Shown in pieces: positions 8,573 to 20,551 of a stretch of DNA of 64,000 nucleotides. The translations under genes and the position numbers were made by a program. Position 1 is the first letter of the stretch; each line of letters begins with the position of its first letter. Below the pieces are notes generated by a model. It was not told the origin of the DNA. It did not search any database and saw only the letters and a program-made list of their open reading frames with translations. Source of the DNA: Sinorhizobium terangae (GTDB lineage: Bacteria; Pseudomonadota; Alphaproteobacteria; Rhizobiales; Rhizobiaceae). The DNA lies in assembly GCF_009601505.1 (NCBI RefSeq), contig NZ_WITC01000027.1, forward strand, positions 17,860 to 81,859, written 5' to 3'.

Positions 8573-9394
8573 TCAGCGTTTCAACTGGAACGTATGCTCG
8601 ATAGCCGGGAAGGTCCGCGCCTTCACCTCGTTGGCATAGTCCTCGACCGCCTTCGAGATCGCTGGAGCGAGCTCGGCGAAATGCTTGACGAAGCGCGGCT
8701 TGAAATCGTTGAAGATGCCGAGCATGTCGTCGGAGACGAGGATCTGGCCGTCGCAGGCGGGGGATGCGCCGATGCCGATGGTCGGCGAACGCAGGGTAGC
8801 GGTAATCTCGCGCGCGACCGGTTCGACCGTGCCTTCGACGACGATGGCGAAGGCGCCGGCATCGTCGATCGCTTTGGCGTCGCGGCGGATCTTCGCCACT
8901 TCCTTCTCGTTGCGGCCGACCGAACGGTAGCCACCGGTGGTGTTGACGAGCTGCGGCATCAGGCCGACATGGCCGAGCACCGGAATGCCGCGGCTGACGA
9001 GGAAATCGACCGTCTCGGCCATTTCCGCCCCGCCTTCCAGCTTCACCGCGCTGCAGCCGGTTTCCTTCAGGATGCGCGCGGCGCTGCGGAAAGCCTGCTC
9101 CTTCGATTCCTGATAAGAGCCAAAGGGAAGATCAACGACGATGCAGGAGCGCTCGGAACCGCGCATCACCGCCTGGCCATGCGCGATCATCATGTCGAGC
9201 GTGACGCCGACTGTGGTGTCGAGGCCATAGAGCACCATGCCGAGCGAATCGCCGACGAGCAGGAAATCGACGTGCGGATCAAGCAGGCGCGCGATCGGCG
9301 TCGTATAGGCGGTGAGGCTGACGATCGGGCGTTCACCCTTCAGGGCTTCGATATTGGCGGGGCTCAGCCGCCGCTTCGCGGTGTGTACGCTCAT
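8573..9394 (-). CDS. panB: 3-methyl-2-oxobutanoate hydroxymethyltransferase
   Basis: First committed step of pantothenate synthesis: converts 2-oxoisovalerate to ketopantoate with methylenetetrahydrofolate. The 273-residue protein shows the Mg2+-binding [11 protein letters not shown] segment, the GxVxLEGG region ([10 protein letters not shown]) and the conserved GHVGLMPQ motif. The family's TIM-barrel length is normal. It starts 2 bases after the panC stop codon, so panC and panB form one operon. Confidence 0.96.
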   Translation of the reverse strand: MSVHTAKRRLSPANIEALKGERPIVSLTAYTTPIARLLDPHVDFLLVGDSLGMVLYGLDTTVGVTLDMMIAHGQAVMRGSERSCIVVDLPFGSYQESKEQAFRSAARILKETGCSAVKLEGGAEMAETVDFLVSRGIPVLGHVGLMPQLVNTTGGYRSVGRNEKEVAKIRRDAKAIDDAGAFAIVVEGTVEPVAREITATLRSPTIGIGASPACDGQILVSDDMLGIFNDFKPRFVKHFAELAPAISKAVEDYANEVKARTFPAIEHTFQLKR

Positions 9395-9396
9395 TC

Positions 9397-10272
9397 TCAG
9401 GCTACCTTTGCAAAATGGGCGGATTTCGGTGCGATCACACGGTTGTCGAGCAGCTTCGTGGTACCGAAGCGGACGAACAGCAAGAGCAGAACCGGTTTCT
9501 CGCCGATTTCCTCGATCGGTTCCAGCGTTTCCGGATCGCGCAACGCGACGACCTCCGGTCGCGCCAGCGGTTCTGTGGACAGAAAGTCGAGAACACCTTT
9601 CTCGACGGCAGCAGGGTCGGTCAGGCCGCTGGCGATCAGCCGTTCGGCCTCGCCCAGCGCCTTGGGCACAATCGCCGCGGCGCGACGCTCGTCGGTGGTC
9701 AGATAGACATTGCGCGACGAGCAGGCGAGCCCATCGGCCTCGCGCACCGTCGGCACGCCGGTCACCGAGACGGGCTGCGCCAGATCCTCGACCATGCGGC
9801 GGATGATCTGGAGCTGCTGGAAATCCTTCTCGCCGAAATAGGCGCGGTCCGGCTGAACGATATTGAAGAGCTTGGTGACGACCGTCGCGACGCCGGCGAA
9901 ATGGCCTGGCCGGACCGAACCCTCGAGCTCCGAGCCGAGCTTCGGCACGTCGACCACGGCCTCCATCGGACGCGGATACATGTCGGAAACACCGGGCGCG
10001 AAGAGAAAATCGACGCCGCCCTCGGCAAGCATCGCCTGGTCGCGCGCAAGATCGCGCGGGTATTTGGCAAGATCTTCGCTCGGTCCGAACTGCAGGGGAT
10101 TGACGAAGATGCTGGCGACGACCACGTCGTTCTCACCGCGCGCGCGGCGGACAAGTTCCATGTGGCCGACGTGAAGATAGCCCATGGTGGGGACCAGACC
10201 GATACTCTTGCCCGCGCGCCGATGCTCGGCGAGAGCCGCGCGCAGTTCGGCGATGGTGGTGATCGTTTTCAT
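9397..10272 (-). CDS. panC: Pantothenate synthetase (pantoate-beta-alanine ligase)
   Basis: Joins pantoate and beta-alanine using ATP. The 291-residue protein has the nucleotide-binding [18 protein letters not shown] signature (HIGH-like), the [20 protein letters not shown] segment and [18 protein letters not shown]. The ATG at 10272 is preceded by GGAGG; a longer frame to 10365 has no such site. First gene of the panC-panB operon. Confidence 0.96.
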   Translation of the reverse strand: MKTITTIAELRAALAEHRRAGKSIGLVPTMGYLHVGHMELVRRARGENDVVVASIFVNPLQFGPSEDLAKYPRDLARDQAMLAEGGVDFLFAPGVSDMYPRPMEAVVDVPKLGSELEGSVRPGHFAGVATVVTKLFNIVQPDRAYFGEKDFQQLQIIRRMVEDLAQPVSVTGVPTVREADGLACSSRNVYLTTDERRAAAIVPKALGEAERLIASGLTDPAAVEKGVLDFLSTEPLARPEVVALRDPETLEPIEEIGEKPVLLLLFVRFGTTKLLDNRVIAPKSAHFAKVA

Positions 10273-10477
10273 CTTCGGACCCTCCAATCCGCCGGGGCGC
10301 GGGCGTACGCGCCCCGTTTCGCCATATGGCCCCTTGTGAGCCCCGCGAAAAAGGCAACTGCACAAATTTTGGCTTGCAAAGCTCTATCTTGTGCAGCGCA
10401 AAAAGACAAATGGAAATGGTGCGTGAAGCCGGATTGCAGGGTCCAAAAAGCAGGCCGGATCAGCGGCCTACCCGATT

Positions 10478-11077
10478 TCAATCGAACTTGACGAGATTCA
10501 GCGCGGGCAACGGACCGCCGGGAAACTGCGTGAGCTTTCCGCCAACCGAGAGCGGGCCGAGATCGATGCCGAAGAAGCCCAGCCGGTCGATCAGCGCGCC
10601 GACCTCCGCCTTGGCGGCGGCGTCATCGCCGGAAAAGAAGAGCACGCGGCGGCCGCCTTCTGCCTTCGGATCGCCGGAAACGAGGTGTGGCTGCAGATGA
10701 TTGAGGGCCTTGACGACGCGCGCACCCGGGACGAGGCCGGCGAAGACCTCACTCGAGAGCCGACCCTTGAGCTCGGCGGGCTTGAAGAGCGGCGCTTCGA
10801 TCGGATTGTTTGCGTCGATGACGATCCGGCCGTTCCAATCCGGCAGACCGGAAAGCGCCTTGGGCAGCTTCGACCAGGTGACCGCGACCAGCACGAGATC
10901 GGCGCTTGCGGCCTCTTCGCGTGTTCCTGCGGTGATGTAAGGGGCGAGTTCGCCGGCAAGCGCTTTCAGGCTCTCCGGCCCACGGCTGTTGGAAATGATC
11001 GCCGGGATCTCCGCCCGGGCGAGCGCCCTGGCAACGGCCGCCCCGATGTTGCCGGATCCGATGATGCCAATGGACAT
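10478..11077 (-). CDS. NADP-dependent oxidoreductase, F420-dependent reductase-like (COG2085)
   Basis: A 199-residue Rossmann protein with a dinucleotide-binding start (MSIGIIGSGNIGAAVARALA). An SNSRGPESLK segment is the usual NADP phosphate-binding site in this family. The conserved DANNPI and KALNHL motifs follow. The family includes F420:NADP oxidoreductases and ferric-reductase-like STEAP relatives; in rhizobia, which lack F420, the true substrate is unknown. A GGAAG site precedes the ATG at 11077. Immediately upstream lies the wreck of a short-chain dehydrogenase, with which it may once have formed an operon. Confidence 0.85.
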   Translation of the reverse strand: MSIGIIGSGNIGAAVARALARAEIPAIISNSRGPESLKALAGELAPYITAGTREEAASADLVLVAVTWSKLPKALSGLPDWNGRIVIDANNPIEAPLFKPAELKGRLSSEVFAGLVPGARVVKALNHLQPHLVSGDPKAEGGRRVLFFSGDDAAAKAEVGALIDRLGFFGIDLGPLSVGGKLTQFPGGPLPALNLVKFD

Positions 11078-11113
11078 GGCGACTTCCTTTCAAGTTGCCA
11101 GTCGCTGCGACCT

Positions 11114-11560
11114 GAGGCGGTGAAGCCGCCGCCAGCGACGATGTCGGCGCCCGTGATGAAGGCGGCATCGGGGCTCGACAGAGAGGCAACGACGCTCGCG
11201 ATCTCGTCCGACTTACCATGGCAGCCGATCCGGGCCGACGATCGTGGAGACCGGCCCGCCGTCGGCGTTCATGTCGGTGACGTTCAGACCGGGATCGCGC
11301 ACCAGCTGCAGGTGAAGCCGGCGACCGCACCTCGGTCAACTGCAAAGCGAGGCGGTCGGCGTAGCGACATCGAGCTGCCGACATGGATAACGCGCCCGCC
11401 CGCCTTCGTGTTGCGCACCGCCTCCTGCGTGGCAACGAAGACGCCGGTGACATTGACCGCGATCATGCGATTGTAACCCGCCTCGGTGATCTCGTCGATC
11501 GGACCGTCGAACGCGAGCGGCCGGCGGAACGTTTGCCGGAAGCATCGGCTGAACTGCGGT
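11114..11560 (-). pseudogene. Remnant of a short-chain dehydrogenase/reductase (SDR)
   Basis: Minus-strand translation gives SDR pieces in different frames: a central part (EITEAGYNRMIAVNVTGVFV, then GGRVIHVGSSMS), a short piece resembling the substrate loop (VTDMNADGG), and a good C-terminal part (DEIASVVASLSSPDAAFITG, then ADIVAGGGFTA). The N-terminal cofactor-binding region (about 90 residues), the catalytic YxxxK and the original stop are missing, and at least two frame changes are needed to join the pieces. It is plainly inactive. Confidence 0.8.
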
Positions 11561-11670
11561 TGAAAGCCGCTGCGCGAGCACCAGTTTAAACTCGTCTCCG
11601 CCTGTCGGCTGGCGAAGCCGCGTTTCGTCCTTGGTTCGTAGAAACAACTATCCGTCACGAGGAACGTCCC

Positions 11671-12075
11671 ATGCGCATGATTTTTGTAAACCTGCCCGTC
11701 AAAAACCTGGAAGCCTCCCGGACCTTCTTTTCCGCCCTCGGCTTCACCTTCAACGAGCAGTTCTCGGACGACACGGCCGCCTGCATGGTGATCGACGACA
11801 ATATCTTCGCCATGCTGCTGACCGAGCCTAAATTCCGCAACTTTATCACCGGGGAGATCAGCGACACGGCCAAGGGCACGGAAGTCATCACCGCCCTTTC
11901 CGCCACAAGCCGCGCCGAGTGCGACGACATGCTTGCCAAGGCGCTCGCCGCCGGCGCCAAGCCGTGGAAGCCGGCAATCGACTACGGCTCGATGTACGGA
12001 ATCAGCTTCCAGGATCTCGATGGCCATGTCTGGGAATTCATGTGGATGGACATGTCGGCCGAGCAGGCGGCGTGA
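11671..12075 (+). CDS. VOC superfamily (glyoxalase/bleomycin-resistance fold) protein
   Basis: A 134-residue protein with the paired beta-alpha-beta-beta-beta modules of the VOC fold: MRMIFVNLPVKNLEASRTFF at the start and YGISFQDLDGHVWEFMWMD at the end, the latter carrying the usual final Glu metal ligand. Members of this close subgroup are commonly annotated as glyoxalase-like or extradiol dioxygenase-like proteins of unknown substrate. ATG 11671 follows a GAGGAACGTCCC stretch. It is transcribed away from the SDR remnant and converges on ligA. Confidence 0.85.
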   Translation: MRMIFVNLPVKNLEASRTFFSALGFTFNEQFSDDTAACMVIDDNIFAMLLTEPKFRNFITGEISDTAKGTEVITALSATSRAECDDMLAKALAAGAKPWKPAIDYGSMYGISFQDLDGHVWEFMWMDMSAEQAA

Positions 12076-12202
12076 CTGGCTGAGCCAGTGCGGAAAACGG
12101 CGCGCTGGAAATGCCCAGCCGCTCAAGAGTCTCTTTGCGACGCCGACGCGTCCGCGTCGCGATAGACTCAAATCGCGCCCTAGCATGCCGCTGCTGCGCT
12201 TC

Positions 12203-14386
<2,184 letters not shown>

Positions 14387-14390
14387 TTAC

Positions 14391-14492
14391 TGCATGATTC
14401 CTTAAAGCGGAATCCGCTTTAAGGATAGAATGATGCAGCAATTCAAAGTGCTACAGCAATCTTCTGCGTTCTCAAGAGATACGGCGCTGTAG
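14391..14492. repeat. Two-hairpin dispersed palindromic repeat, copy 1
   Basis: First hairpin: TGCATGATTCCTTAAAGCGG paired with CCGCTTTAAGG...TGCA. Second hairpin: CTACAGC...GCGCTGTAG. Related copies are at 41824-41926 and, inverted, 55202-55304, with a partial copy at 52275-52314. It lies between ligA and recN. Confidence 0.8.
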
Positions 14493-14523
14493 CGTGATCG
14501 GCGCTATGGAAAATCAGCTGTGA

Positions 14524-16197
14524 TCAGCCGCTTCCGGCAAGCAACCGCGCTGCTGCCGCCCTCGCCTCCTCGGTGATCGAGGCGCCGGCAAGCATGCGGG
14601 CGATTTCTTCCGTACGCGCCCTGTCGTCCATGCGGGCGACGCGGGTGGCGATCATTTCGGATTTTTCCGCCGACGGGCCCTTGGAGATCAGAAGATGCGT
14701 CGCCGCGCGCGCCGCCACTTGCGGCGCATGGGTGACGGACAGCACCTGGACATTCCTGGAAAGCCGCTTCAGCCGCTGGCCGATGGCATCCGCAACCGCC
14801 CCGCCGACGCCGGTGTCGATTTCGTCGAAGACGAGTGTCGGCGCCGAGCCGCGATCGGCAAGCGCCACTTTCAGCGCCAAAAGGAAGCGCGATAGCTCGC
14901 CACCGGAGGCGACTTTCATGATCGGCCCTGGCCGGGTGCCGGGGTTTGTCTGGACATGGAATTCGACGACATCGATGCCGTCGGCAGTCGGTGACGACGG
15001 ATCGCTCGCGACCTCGACCATGAAACGCGCCCGTTCGAGCTTCAATGCCGGCAGTTCCGCCATCACTGCCGCCGAAAGCGCGTCTGCAGTGTGGCGGCGC
15101 TTCTCCGACAGCGACCGGGCCGCGGCATCGAACGCCGCCCTTGCCTCCCCCACCTGCACTTCCAGCTGCTTCAACTTCTCCTCGCCGGCATCGAGATCGG
15201 CGAGGTCGGCGATCATGCGGACAGCAAGCGCCGGCAGTTCCGTAACCGGAACCGAATATTTGCGGCTTGCAGCACGCAGCGCGAAGAGCCGCTCCTCGGC
15301 GCGCTCCAGTTCCTTCGGATCGAATTCGGTGTTGCGCAGCGCCCGCTCCACCGCCATCTGCGCGTCCGAAAGCTGGTTCAACGCTCCATCCAGAAGCTCC
15401 ACGGTCTCTTCGAGGAGCCCCGGGGCCTCATGGCTCTTGCGCTCGAGCCGCCGGACCAACGAGGCGATTAGCGGAACGGGCGAAGTATTGCCGCTGAGAA
15501 ATTCCGAGGCCTCGCTGATATCGCCGGCGATCCGCTCAGCCTTCATCATCCGCGCGCGGGCTTCGGCCAGTTCCTCCTCTTCGCCGTCGCGCGGCGAAAG
15601 TGTCTCCAGCTCTTCGACCGAGGAGCGCAGATAGTCGGCTTCGCGCGCCGCCGCCTCGACGCGCTCGCGGTGTTTCTTGAGATTGCGTTCCGCGTCCCGC
15701 CAGCCGCGGTAAAGCGCACCAACCTCTTCCGCCGCCTCCGATGTCCCTCCGAAAGCATCGAGCAGCGCGCGGTGCGCATCGGTGTCGACCAGCGCCCGGT
15801 CATCATGCTGGCCGTGGATTTCGACGAGCGTCTGGCCGAGCTGACGCATCAGTTGCACGCTGACCGGCTGGTCGTTGACGAAAGCTTTGGTACGGCCATC
15901 GGTCGACTGCACGCGGCGGAAAATCAGATCACCGTCGTCGTCGATGCCGTTTTCGCGGAGCATCAGCCGCGCCGCGTGGCCGGTCGGGACATCGAAGACC
16001 GCGGTCACTTGTCCCTTGTCCTCGCCGTGGCGCACGAGCGAGCCGTCGCCGCGGCCGCCGAGCGCCAGCGACAGGCTGTCGAGAAGGATGGATTTGCCCG
16101 CGCCGGTTTCGCCGGTCAGCACGGAGAGCCCGGCTTCGAAGGTGAGGTCAAGCCGTTCGATCAGGACGATATCGCGGATCGAGAGCTGCGCGAGCAT
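14524..16197 (-). CDS. recN: DNA repair protein RecN
   Basis: SMC-like ATPase acting in double-strand break repair. The 557-residue protein has the Walker A motif TGETGAGKSILLDSLSLALG near residue 31, long coiled coils in the middle, the ABC signature SGGELSRFLLALK, Walker B LVFDEIDTGVGG and the switch histidine in SVTHAPQVAA. Length is normal. It lies 36 bases downstream of bamD on the same strand, the usual alphaproteobacterial order. Confidence 0.96.
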   Translation of the reverse strand: MLAQLSIRDIVLIERLDLTFEAGLSVLTGETGAGKSILLDSLSLALGGRGDGSLVRHGEDKGQVTAVFDVPTGHAARLMLRENGIDDDGDLIFRRVQSTDGRTKAFVNDQPVSVQLMRQLGQTLVEIHGQHDDRALVDTDAHRALLDAFGGTSEAAEEVGALYRGWRDAERNLKKHRERVEAAAREADYLRSSVEELETLSPRDGEEEELAEARARMMKAERIAGDISEASEFLSGNTSPVPLIASLVRRLERKSHEAPGLLEETVELLDGALNQLSDAQMAVERALRNTEFDPKELERAEERLFALRAASRKYSVPVTELPALAVRMIADLADLDAGEEKLKQLEVQVGEARAAFDAAARSLSEKRRHTADALSAAVMAELPALKLERARFMVEVASDPSSPTADGIDVVEFHVQTNPGTRPGPIMKVASGGELSRFLLALKVALADRGSAPTLVFDEIDTGVGGAVADAIGQRLKRLSRNVQVLSVTHAPQVAARAATHLLISKGPSAEKSEMIATRVARMDDRARTEEIARMLAGASITEEARAAAARLLAGSG

Positions 16198-16233
16198 CCG
16201 GTTTCAGATCTTCCTTGTCGAGCGCCGAGCAGG

Positions 16234-17100
16234 TCAGGCGCCGATGAGCCTCTTGCCTGCGCGCGCAATCCAGGACGTACCGCTTTCGCGCGGCTCAAGT
16301 CCGCCCGACTGCAGCAGTTTGTAGGAATCGGCATACCACTGGCTGTCCGGATAATTGTGCCCGAGCACCGCCGCCGCAGTCTGCGCTTCCGCCGTTACAC
16401 CCATGGCGTAATAGGCCTCGACGAGTCGGGCAAGCGCTTCTTCGACCTGGTTCGTATTCGGATACTGCTCGACTACCGTGCGGAACCGCGAAACGGCCGC
16501 AAGATATTCCTTGCGCTCGAGATAGTAGCGACCGACCTGCATTTCCTTGCCGGCGAGCTGGTCGCGGGCGAAACGGATCTTCGCCTGGGCGTCCTCGACA
16601 TAGTCCGAGTCCGGATATTTATCGATGACCGTCTGCATCGCCTCAATCGCCTTCGAGGCCGCCTTCTGGTCCTGCGTTACCGACGGAATCTGCTTCGTAT
16701 AGGCGAGACCCTGAATATATTGCGCATAGGCCGCATCGTCCGATTGCGGGTAGAGGTTCAGATAGCGGCTGGTGGCGTTGATTGCGTCCTGATACTGGCC
16801 GTTGCGGTAGGCGACGAAGGCGTTCATCACCAGAGCCTTGCGGGCGTACTCGGAAAACGGGTGCTGGCGGTCGAGCGCTTCGAACTTGCGCGCCGCTTCC
16901 GTCGTCTTGCCGGCGTTAAGGTTGGCAAGGCCCTGGTTGTAGAGCACCTCCGGCGGATCGGTTTCCGCCGCGAGCTTGGTGATATCGATATCCGGGTCGT
17001 TCTGGCAGGCTGTGATCAGGCTGCTGCCAACCACAGCCGCAACAACGACCGCGGCAACGCGCACTGATTTTCTCATATCGAGCGAAACTGCAAGAACCAT
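16234..17100 (-). CDS. bamD: Outer membrane assembly lipoprotein BamD (ComL)
   Basis: Lipoprotein of the BAM complex, which inserts beta-barrel proteins into the outer membrane. From ATG 17100 the product has 288 residues: an N-terminal signal with lipobox SSLITAC (lipidated Cys32), then about five TPR repeats (for example [20 protein letters not shown] and [20 protein letters not shown]). ATG 17100 is preferred over 17118 because a CGGGA site lies 8 bases upstream; 17076 is another option. It lies between lpxC and recN, joining envelope synthesis with membrane assembly. Confidence 0.93.
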   Translation of the reverse strand: MVLAVSLDMRKSVRVAAVVVAAVVGSSLITACQNDPDIDITKLAAETDPPEVLYNQGLANLNAGKTTEAARKFEALDRQHPFSEYARKALVMNAFVAYRNGQYQDAINATSRYLNLYPQSDDAAYAQYIQGLAYTKQIPSVTQDQKAASKAIEAMQTVIDKYPDSDYVEDAQAKIRFARDQLAGKEMQVGRYYLERKEYLAAVSRFRTVVEQYPNTNQVEEALARLVEAYYAMGVTAEAQTAAAVLGHNYPDSQWYADSYKLLQSGGLEPRESGTSWIARAGKRLIGA

Positions 17101-17323
17101 CGAATATTCCCGTTTCATTCGGCGGACCGCATCCCGCCAGACCTGCGCGTTTTAGAGCAAGTTGCCTCAAGATCGCAATGTCATGATCAGCAATTCATGC
17201 AAATTTGTGGCGGTATGCAGTGCTTTGCGCGTTTTCCACGGATAAAAGCCGTCCAATACTTGGCGCGGAAGGATATCTCGGCTCCCAAATGGGCTGCCGA
17301 GAATCACCCCGCACAATGAAAAT

Positions 17324-17341
17324 GCCGGCCTTTCGGCCGGC
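17324..17341 (-). terminator. Terminator after lpxC
   Basis: A perfect 7-bp GCCGGCC stem with a GAAA tetraloop on the minus strand, followed by ATTTTCATT, lies 27 bases past the lpxC stop codon. It separates lpxC from bamD. Confidence 0.8.
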
Positions 17342-17367
17342 GACTGGAGAAGAACTGACTTTTATTG

Positions 17368-18321
17368 TTATGCGGACCAGGGCGCAAAGCCCGGAGCTGC
17401 GACGGCGACCATGTCGCGCGAGCGGGTGCGCTGACGCGGTGTTGCCGTTTCGACGACCTCGTAGGCGGTGGGGTCGCTCAGCAGGGCCTTCAGCGCGTTC
17501 GCATTCATCTTATGGCCGCCGCGATAGGAGCGATAGCAGCCGATGAACGGAGCGCCGGCCAGCGAAAGATCGCCGACGGCATCAAGGGTCTTGTGGCGCA
17601 CGAACTCGTCCGCATAACGCAGCCCTTCGACATTGACCACCGTGTTGTCGTCCGAGATCACCACCGAGTTTTCGAGCGACGAACCAAGCGCAAAGCCGCC
17701 GGCCCACAGCCGTTCGACGTCGCGCATGAAGCCGAAGGTGCGTGCGCGCGACAGTTCCCGCTTGAAGACGGAAGGCGTCATGTCGCCCTTCCAGGCCTGG
17801 CGGCCAATCAGCGGGCAGTCGAAGTCGATCTCGACCTCGAAGCGCATGCCGTCATAGGGCGTGAACTCCGACCAGGAAGCGCCCGAGTCGATGCGTACCG
17901 GCTTGATGATGCGGATATAGCGGCGCTTGACGGCCAGTGCCCTCAGGCCGACCTGTTCGATCGCGTCGATGAATGGCTCGGAGCTGCCGTCCATGATCGG
18001 CATTTCAGCGCCATGAACCTCGACGAGCAGGTTATCGAGACCGAGCGCATAGATCGCTGCCATTACATGTTCGACCGTGGCGATCGACGTTGCCGACGAG
18101 AAGCCGAGAACCGTGCAGAGGTCGGTGTTGCCGACCTGCGACGAGACGGCTCTGAACTCGGCAACGCGGCCGCCGGCGAGAACGCGCTGAAACACGATGC
18201 CGGCGTCGGCCTCCGCCGGATGGAAGGTGATCGACACTTCCGCGCCGGAATGGACGCCAATTCCCTTCAGCGTTACCGGGTTCGCAATCGTCGTCTGAAA
18301 CCCGAGGAGCTCAATTCCCAT
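17368..18321 (-). CDS. lpxC: UDP-3-O-acyl-N-acetylglucosamine deacetylase
   Basis: Zinc enzyme for the committed step of lipid A synthesis. The 317-residue protein shows the zinc ligands in order: TVEHVMAAIYALGLDN (His) and RHKTLDAVGDLSLAG (His and Asp), plus MDGSSEPFIDAI and the N-terminal GIGVHSG motif. ATG 18321 is taken as start; 16 extra in-frame codons upstream look non-coding. Located directly after ftsZ, as in many proteobacteria, but between two terminators, so it is probably transcribed on its own. Confidence 0.96.
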   Translation of the reverse strand: MGIELLGFQTTIANPVTLKGIGVHSGAEVSITFHPAEADAGIVFQRVLAGGRVAEFRAVSSQVGNTDLCTVLGFSSATSIATVEHVMAAIYALGLDNLLVEVHGAEMPIMDGSSEPFIDAIEQVGLRALAVKRRYIRIIKPVRIDSGASWSEFTPYDGMRFEVEIDFDCPLIGRQAWKGDMTPSVFKRELSRARTFGFMRDVERLWAGGFALGSSLENSVVISDDNTVVNVEGLRYADEFVRHKTLDAVGDLSLAGAPFIGCYRSYRGGHKMNANALKALLSDPTAYEVVETATPRQRTRSRDMVAVAAPGFAPWSA

Positions 18322-18676
18322 TCTCGTCTTCACTTTCACTCTATGCGGCCCTGGCACTCGATAAGCCATCGGCCAAACGCACGAGGGAAGCAGCGATGCT
18401 CAAGGCGCAAGTCGGACGTTCCGAGGAACGGCCCCGATTGGCCGAAACCTCGAATCTCCGAACTAACAGCGCCCGATCGAATCGTATGCGTCCCCAATTC
18501 CGATGCTGAAAATATGATTTTGGAGGCACCATTCCAAATCACTGTTCGTTTCGCATTGTTACGCAATTGTCATGCGCGCAACATAATTTGCAAGCCATTG
18601 AAATAACGAATAAAATCGAAAAATGCCCGGGCGGTTGCCCGGGCATTCGGCAAGGTGAAGGAACAGTCCTTCAAAA
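18322..18676. other. ftsZ-lpxC intergenic region
   Basis: 355 bases containing the ftsZ terminator (18622-18647) and, downstream, AT-richer DNA upstream of lpxC that is likely to hold its promoter. No gene or clear consensus promoter was identified. Confidence 0.6.
18622..18647 (-). terminator. Strong terminator after ftsZ
   Basis: A perfect 11-bp stem (AATGCCCGGGC and its complement) with a 4-base loop, followed on the minus strand by TTTCGATTTTATT. Confidence 0.9.
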
Positions 18677-20449
18677 TCAGTTCGACTGGCGGCGAAGGAA
18701 TGCCGGGATTTCGAGCTGATCATCTTCGTGCGAGCGCGCCTGCGGCGAGACGCGGCCGTGATCGTCAAGTTGACCGCGACGCGGTGCGTAAAGGCTCGCT
18801 TCCGGCGAAAGCGGGCGGCGCTGCTGGGACGCAGGGCTCGGCGCTGCCGCCGTCATGTCGGCCGACACACCGTGGTCGTCATCGTCGCGGCGGGAAAGCG
18901 AATTGGTGATTCGCTTCAGGAGCCCCATCGGCCCGCGCTCTTCCTGGTGAGTAGGGGCGGCATGCGCGCGGTGATCAATCTCAGCCTTCACGACCGGAGG
19001 AAAATCCTCGACCTTCGGCATGCGCACCGGTTCGGCATGCTGGCGCATGACCGGAGCAGGCTCGTGGCGAACCGGCTGCGGCTGCACCTGCGGCTGGACC
19101 TGTGCCTGCACCGGCATTTCGACCGGACGCTGCACCGGCGGGGCCTGACGCACTACGGGAGCGGCCTCCACCGGCGCGGCGCCGGCGAAAAGTTTGCTTT
19201 GGGGCCGAAAGGCTTCTTCCTGCACGTGCTGTACCGGCGCGGCGACCTGGGCACGGGTGGCGATATCGAGCTCGCGCTCCATCTCGGCCTCGCGGATTGC
19301 AAGCGCGATCTGGTCGACGGTGTTTTGCTGCGGCACGGGCTGAGCGACCGGCTGCGGCTGCGGTGCCGGCGGCTGGTGCTGGGCGGCCGGCTGCGGCTGG
19401 GCCGGGATTGCGGCGGACGGGCGTACGATCGGCTTCGGCGCTACCGGACGAAAGTCAGCAGTGCGACCGGCCACCTCCGCAGCCGTGCGATCGATACCGG
19501 TTGCAACAACGGAAACGCGGATCAGGCCTTCGAGTTCTTCATCGAAGGTGGCGCCAAGGATGATGTTGGCGTCCGGATCCACTTCCTCGCGGATGCGTGT
19601 TGCAGCCTCGTCGACCTCGAAGAGCGTGAGGTCGCGACCGCCGGTGATGGAAATGAGCAGGCCCTGCGCACCCTTCATCGAGGTTTCGTCGAGCAGCGGG
19701 TTGGCGATTGCAGCCTCGGCGGCGGCCATTGCGCGGCCTTCGCCCGATGCTTCGCCGGTGCCCATCATGGCGCGGCCCATTTCGCGCATCACCGAGCGGA
19801 CGTCGGCGAAGTCGAGGTTGATCAGGCCTTCCTTGACCATGAGGTCGGTGATGCAGGCAACACCCGAATAGAGGACCTGGTCGGCCATGGCGAAGGCGTC
19901 CGCGAAGGTCGTCTTGTCATTGGCGATGCGGAAGAGGTTCTGGTTCGGGATGACGATCAGCGTGTCGACCGACTTCTGCAGTTCGGCAATGCCCTGATCG
20001 GCAAGCCGCATGCGGCGCTGGCCTTCGAAGTGGAACGGCTTGGTGACGACGCCGACGGTCAGGATGCCCTTGTTGCGGGCCGCCTGGGCGACGATCGGAG
20101 CCGCACCCGTGCCGGTGCCGCCGCCCATGCCGGCGGTAACGAAGCACATGTGCGTGCCATTCAGGTGATCGATGATCTCGTCGATGCACTCCTCGGCGGC
20201 CGCGCGGCCGACTTCGGGCTGCGAGCCGGCGCCGAGACCTTCGGTAACCGCAACACCCATCTGGATGATCCGTTCAGCCTTGGTCATGGTAAGCGCCTGC
20301 GCGTCCGTGTTGGCGACGACGAAGTCGACGCCCTGCAGGCCCGCGGTGATCATGTTATTGACGGCGTTGCCGCCGCCGCCACCGACGCCGAAGACCGTGA
20401 TGCGGGGCTTCAGCTCGGTAATATCCGGCTTTTGCAAGTTGATGGTCAT
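18677..20449 (-). CDS. ftsZ: Cell division GTPase FtsZ
   Basis: Tubulin homologue forming the division ring. The 590-residue protein has the N-terminal [14 protein letters not shown] loop, the tubulin signature [14 protein letters not shown], and catalytic [11 protein letters not shown]. After residue 320 comes a very long Pro/Gln/Val-rich disordered linker (about 250 residues), then the C-terminal conserved peptide [10 protein letters not shown] that binds FtsA and other partners. The 590-residue size matches the long FtsZ1 form I recall from Sinorhizobium. An AGAAGGA site supports the ATG. Last gene of the ddlB-ftsQ-ftsA-ftsZ block; strong terminator follows. Confidence 0.98.
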   Translation of the reverse strand: MTINLQKPDITELKPRITVFGVGGGGGNAVNNMITAGLQGVDFVVANTDAQALTMTKAERIIQMGVAVTEGLGAGSQPEVGRAAAEECIDEIIDHLNGTHMCFVTAGMGGGTGTGAAPIVAQAARNKGILTVGVVTKPFHFEGQRRMRLADQGIAELQKSVDTLIVIPNQNLFRIANDKTTFADAFAMADQVLYSGVACITDLMVKEGLINLDFADVRSVMREMGRAMMGTGEASGEGRAMAAAEAAIANPLLDETSMKGAQGLLISITGGRDLTLFEVDEAATRIREEVDPDANIILGATFDEELEGLIRVSVVATGIDRTAAEVAGRTADFRPVAPKPIVRPSAAIPAQPQPAAQHQPPAPQPQPVAQPVPQQNTVDQIALAIREAEMERELDIATRAQVAAPVQHVQEEAFRPQSKLFAGAAPVEAAPVVRQAPPVQRPVEMPVQAQVQPQVQPQPVRHEPAPVMRQHAEPVRMPKVEDFPPVVKAEIDHRAHAAPTHQEERGPMGLLKRITNSLSRRDDDDHGVSADMTAAAPSPASQQRRPLSPEASLYAPRRGQLDDHGRVSPQARSHEDDQLEIPAFLRRQSN

Positions 20450-20551
20450 ATCACTGTTCCTTCTCGTTTTCTGGCCGCCTTGCCGAGCCGGCCAAATCCT
20501 TCAAAACTCAAACACCTGTTACGTCCGACGCCCCTGCGGCATCGGCGAAGC

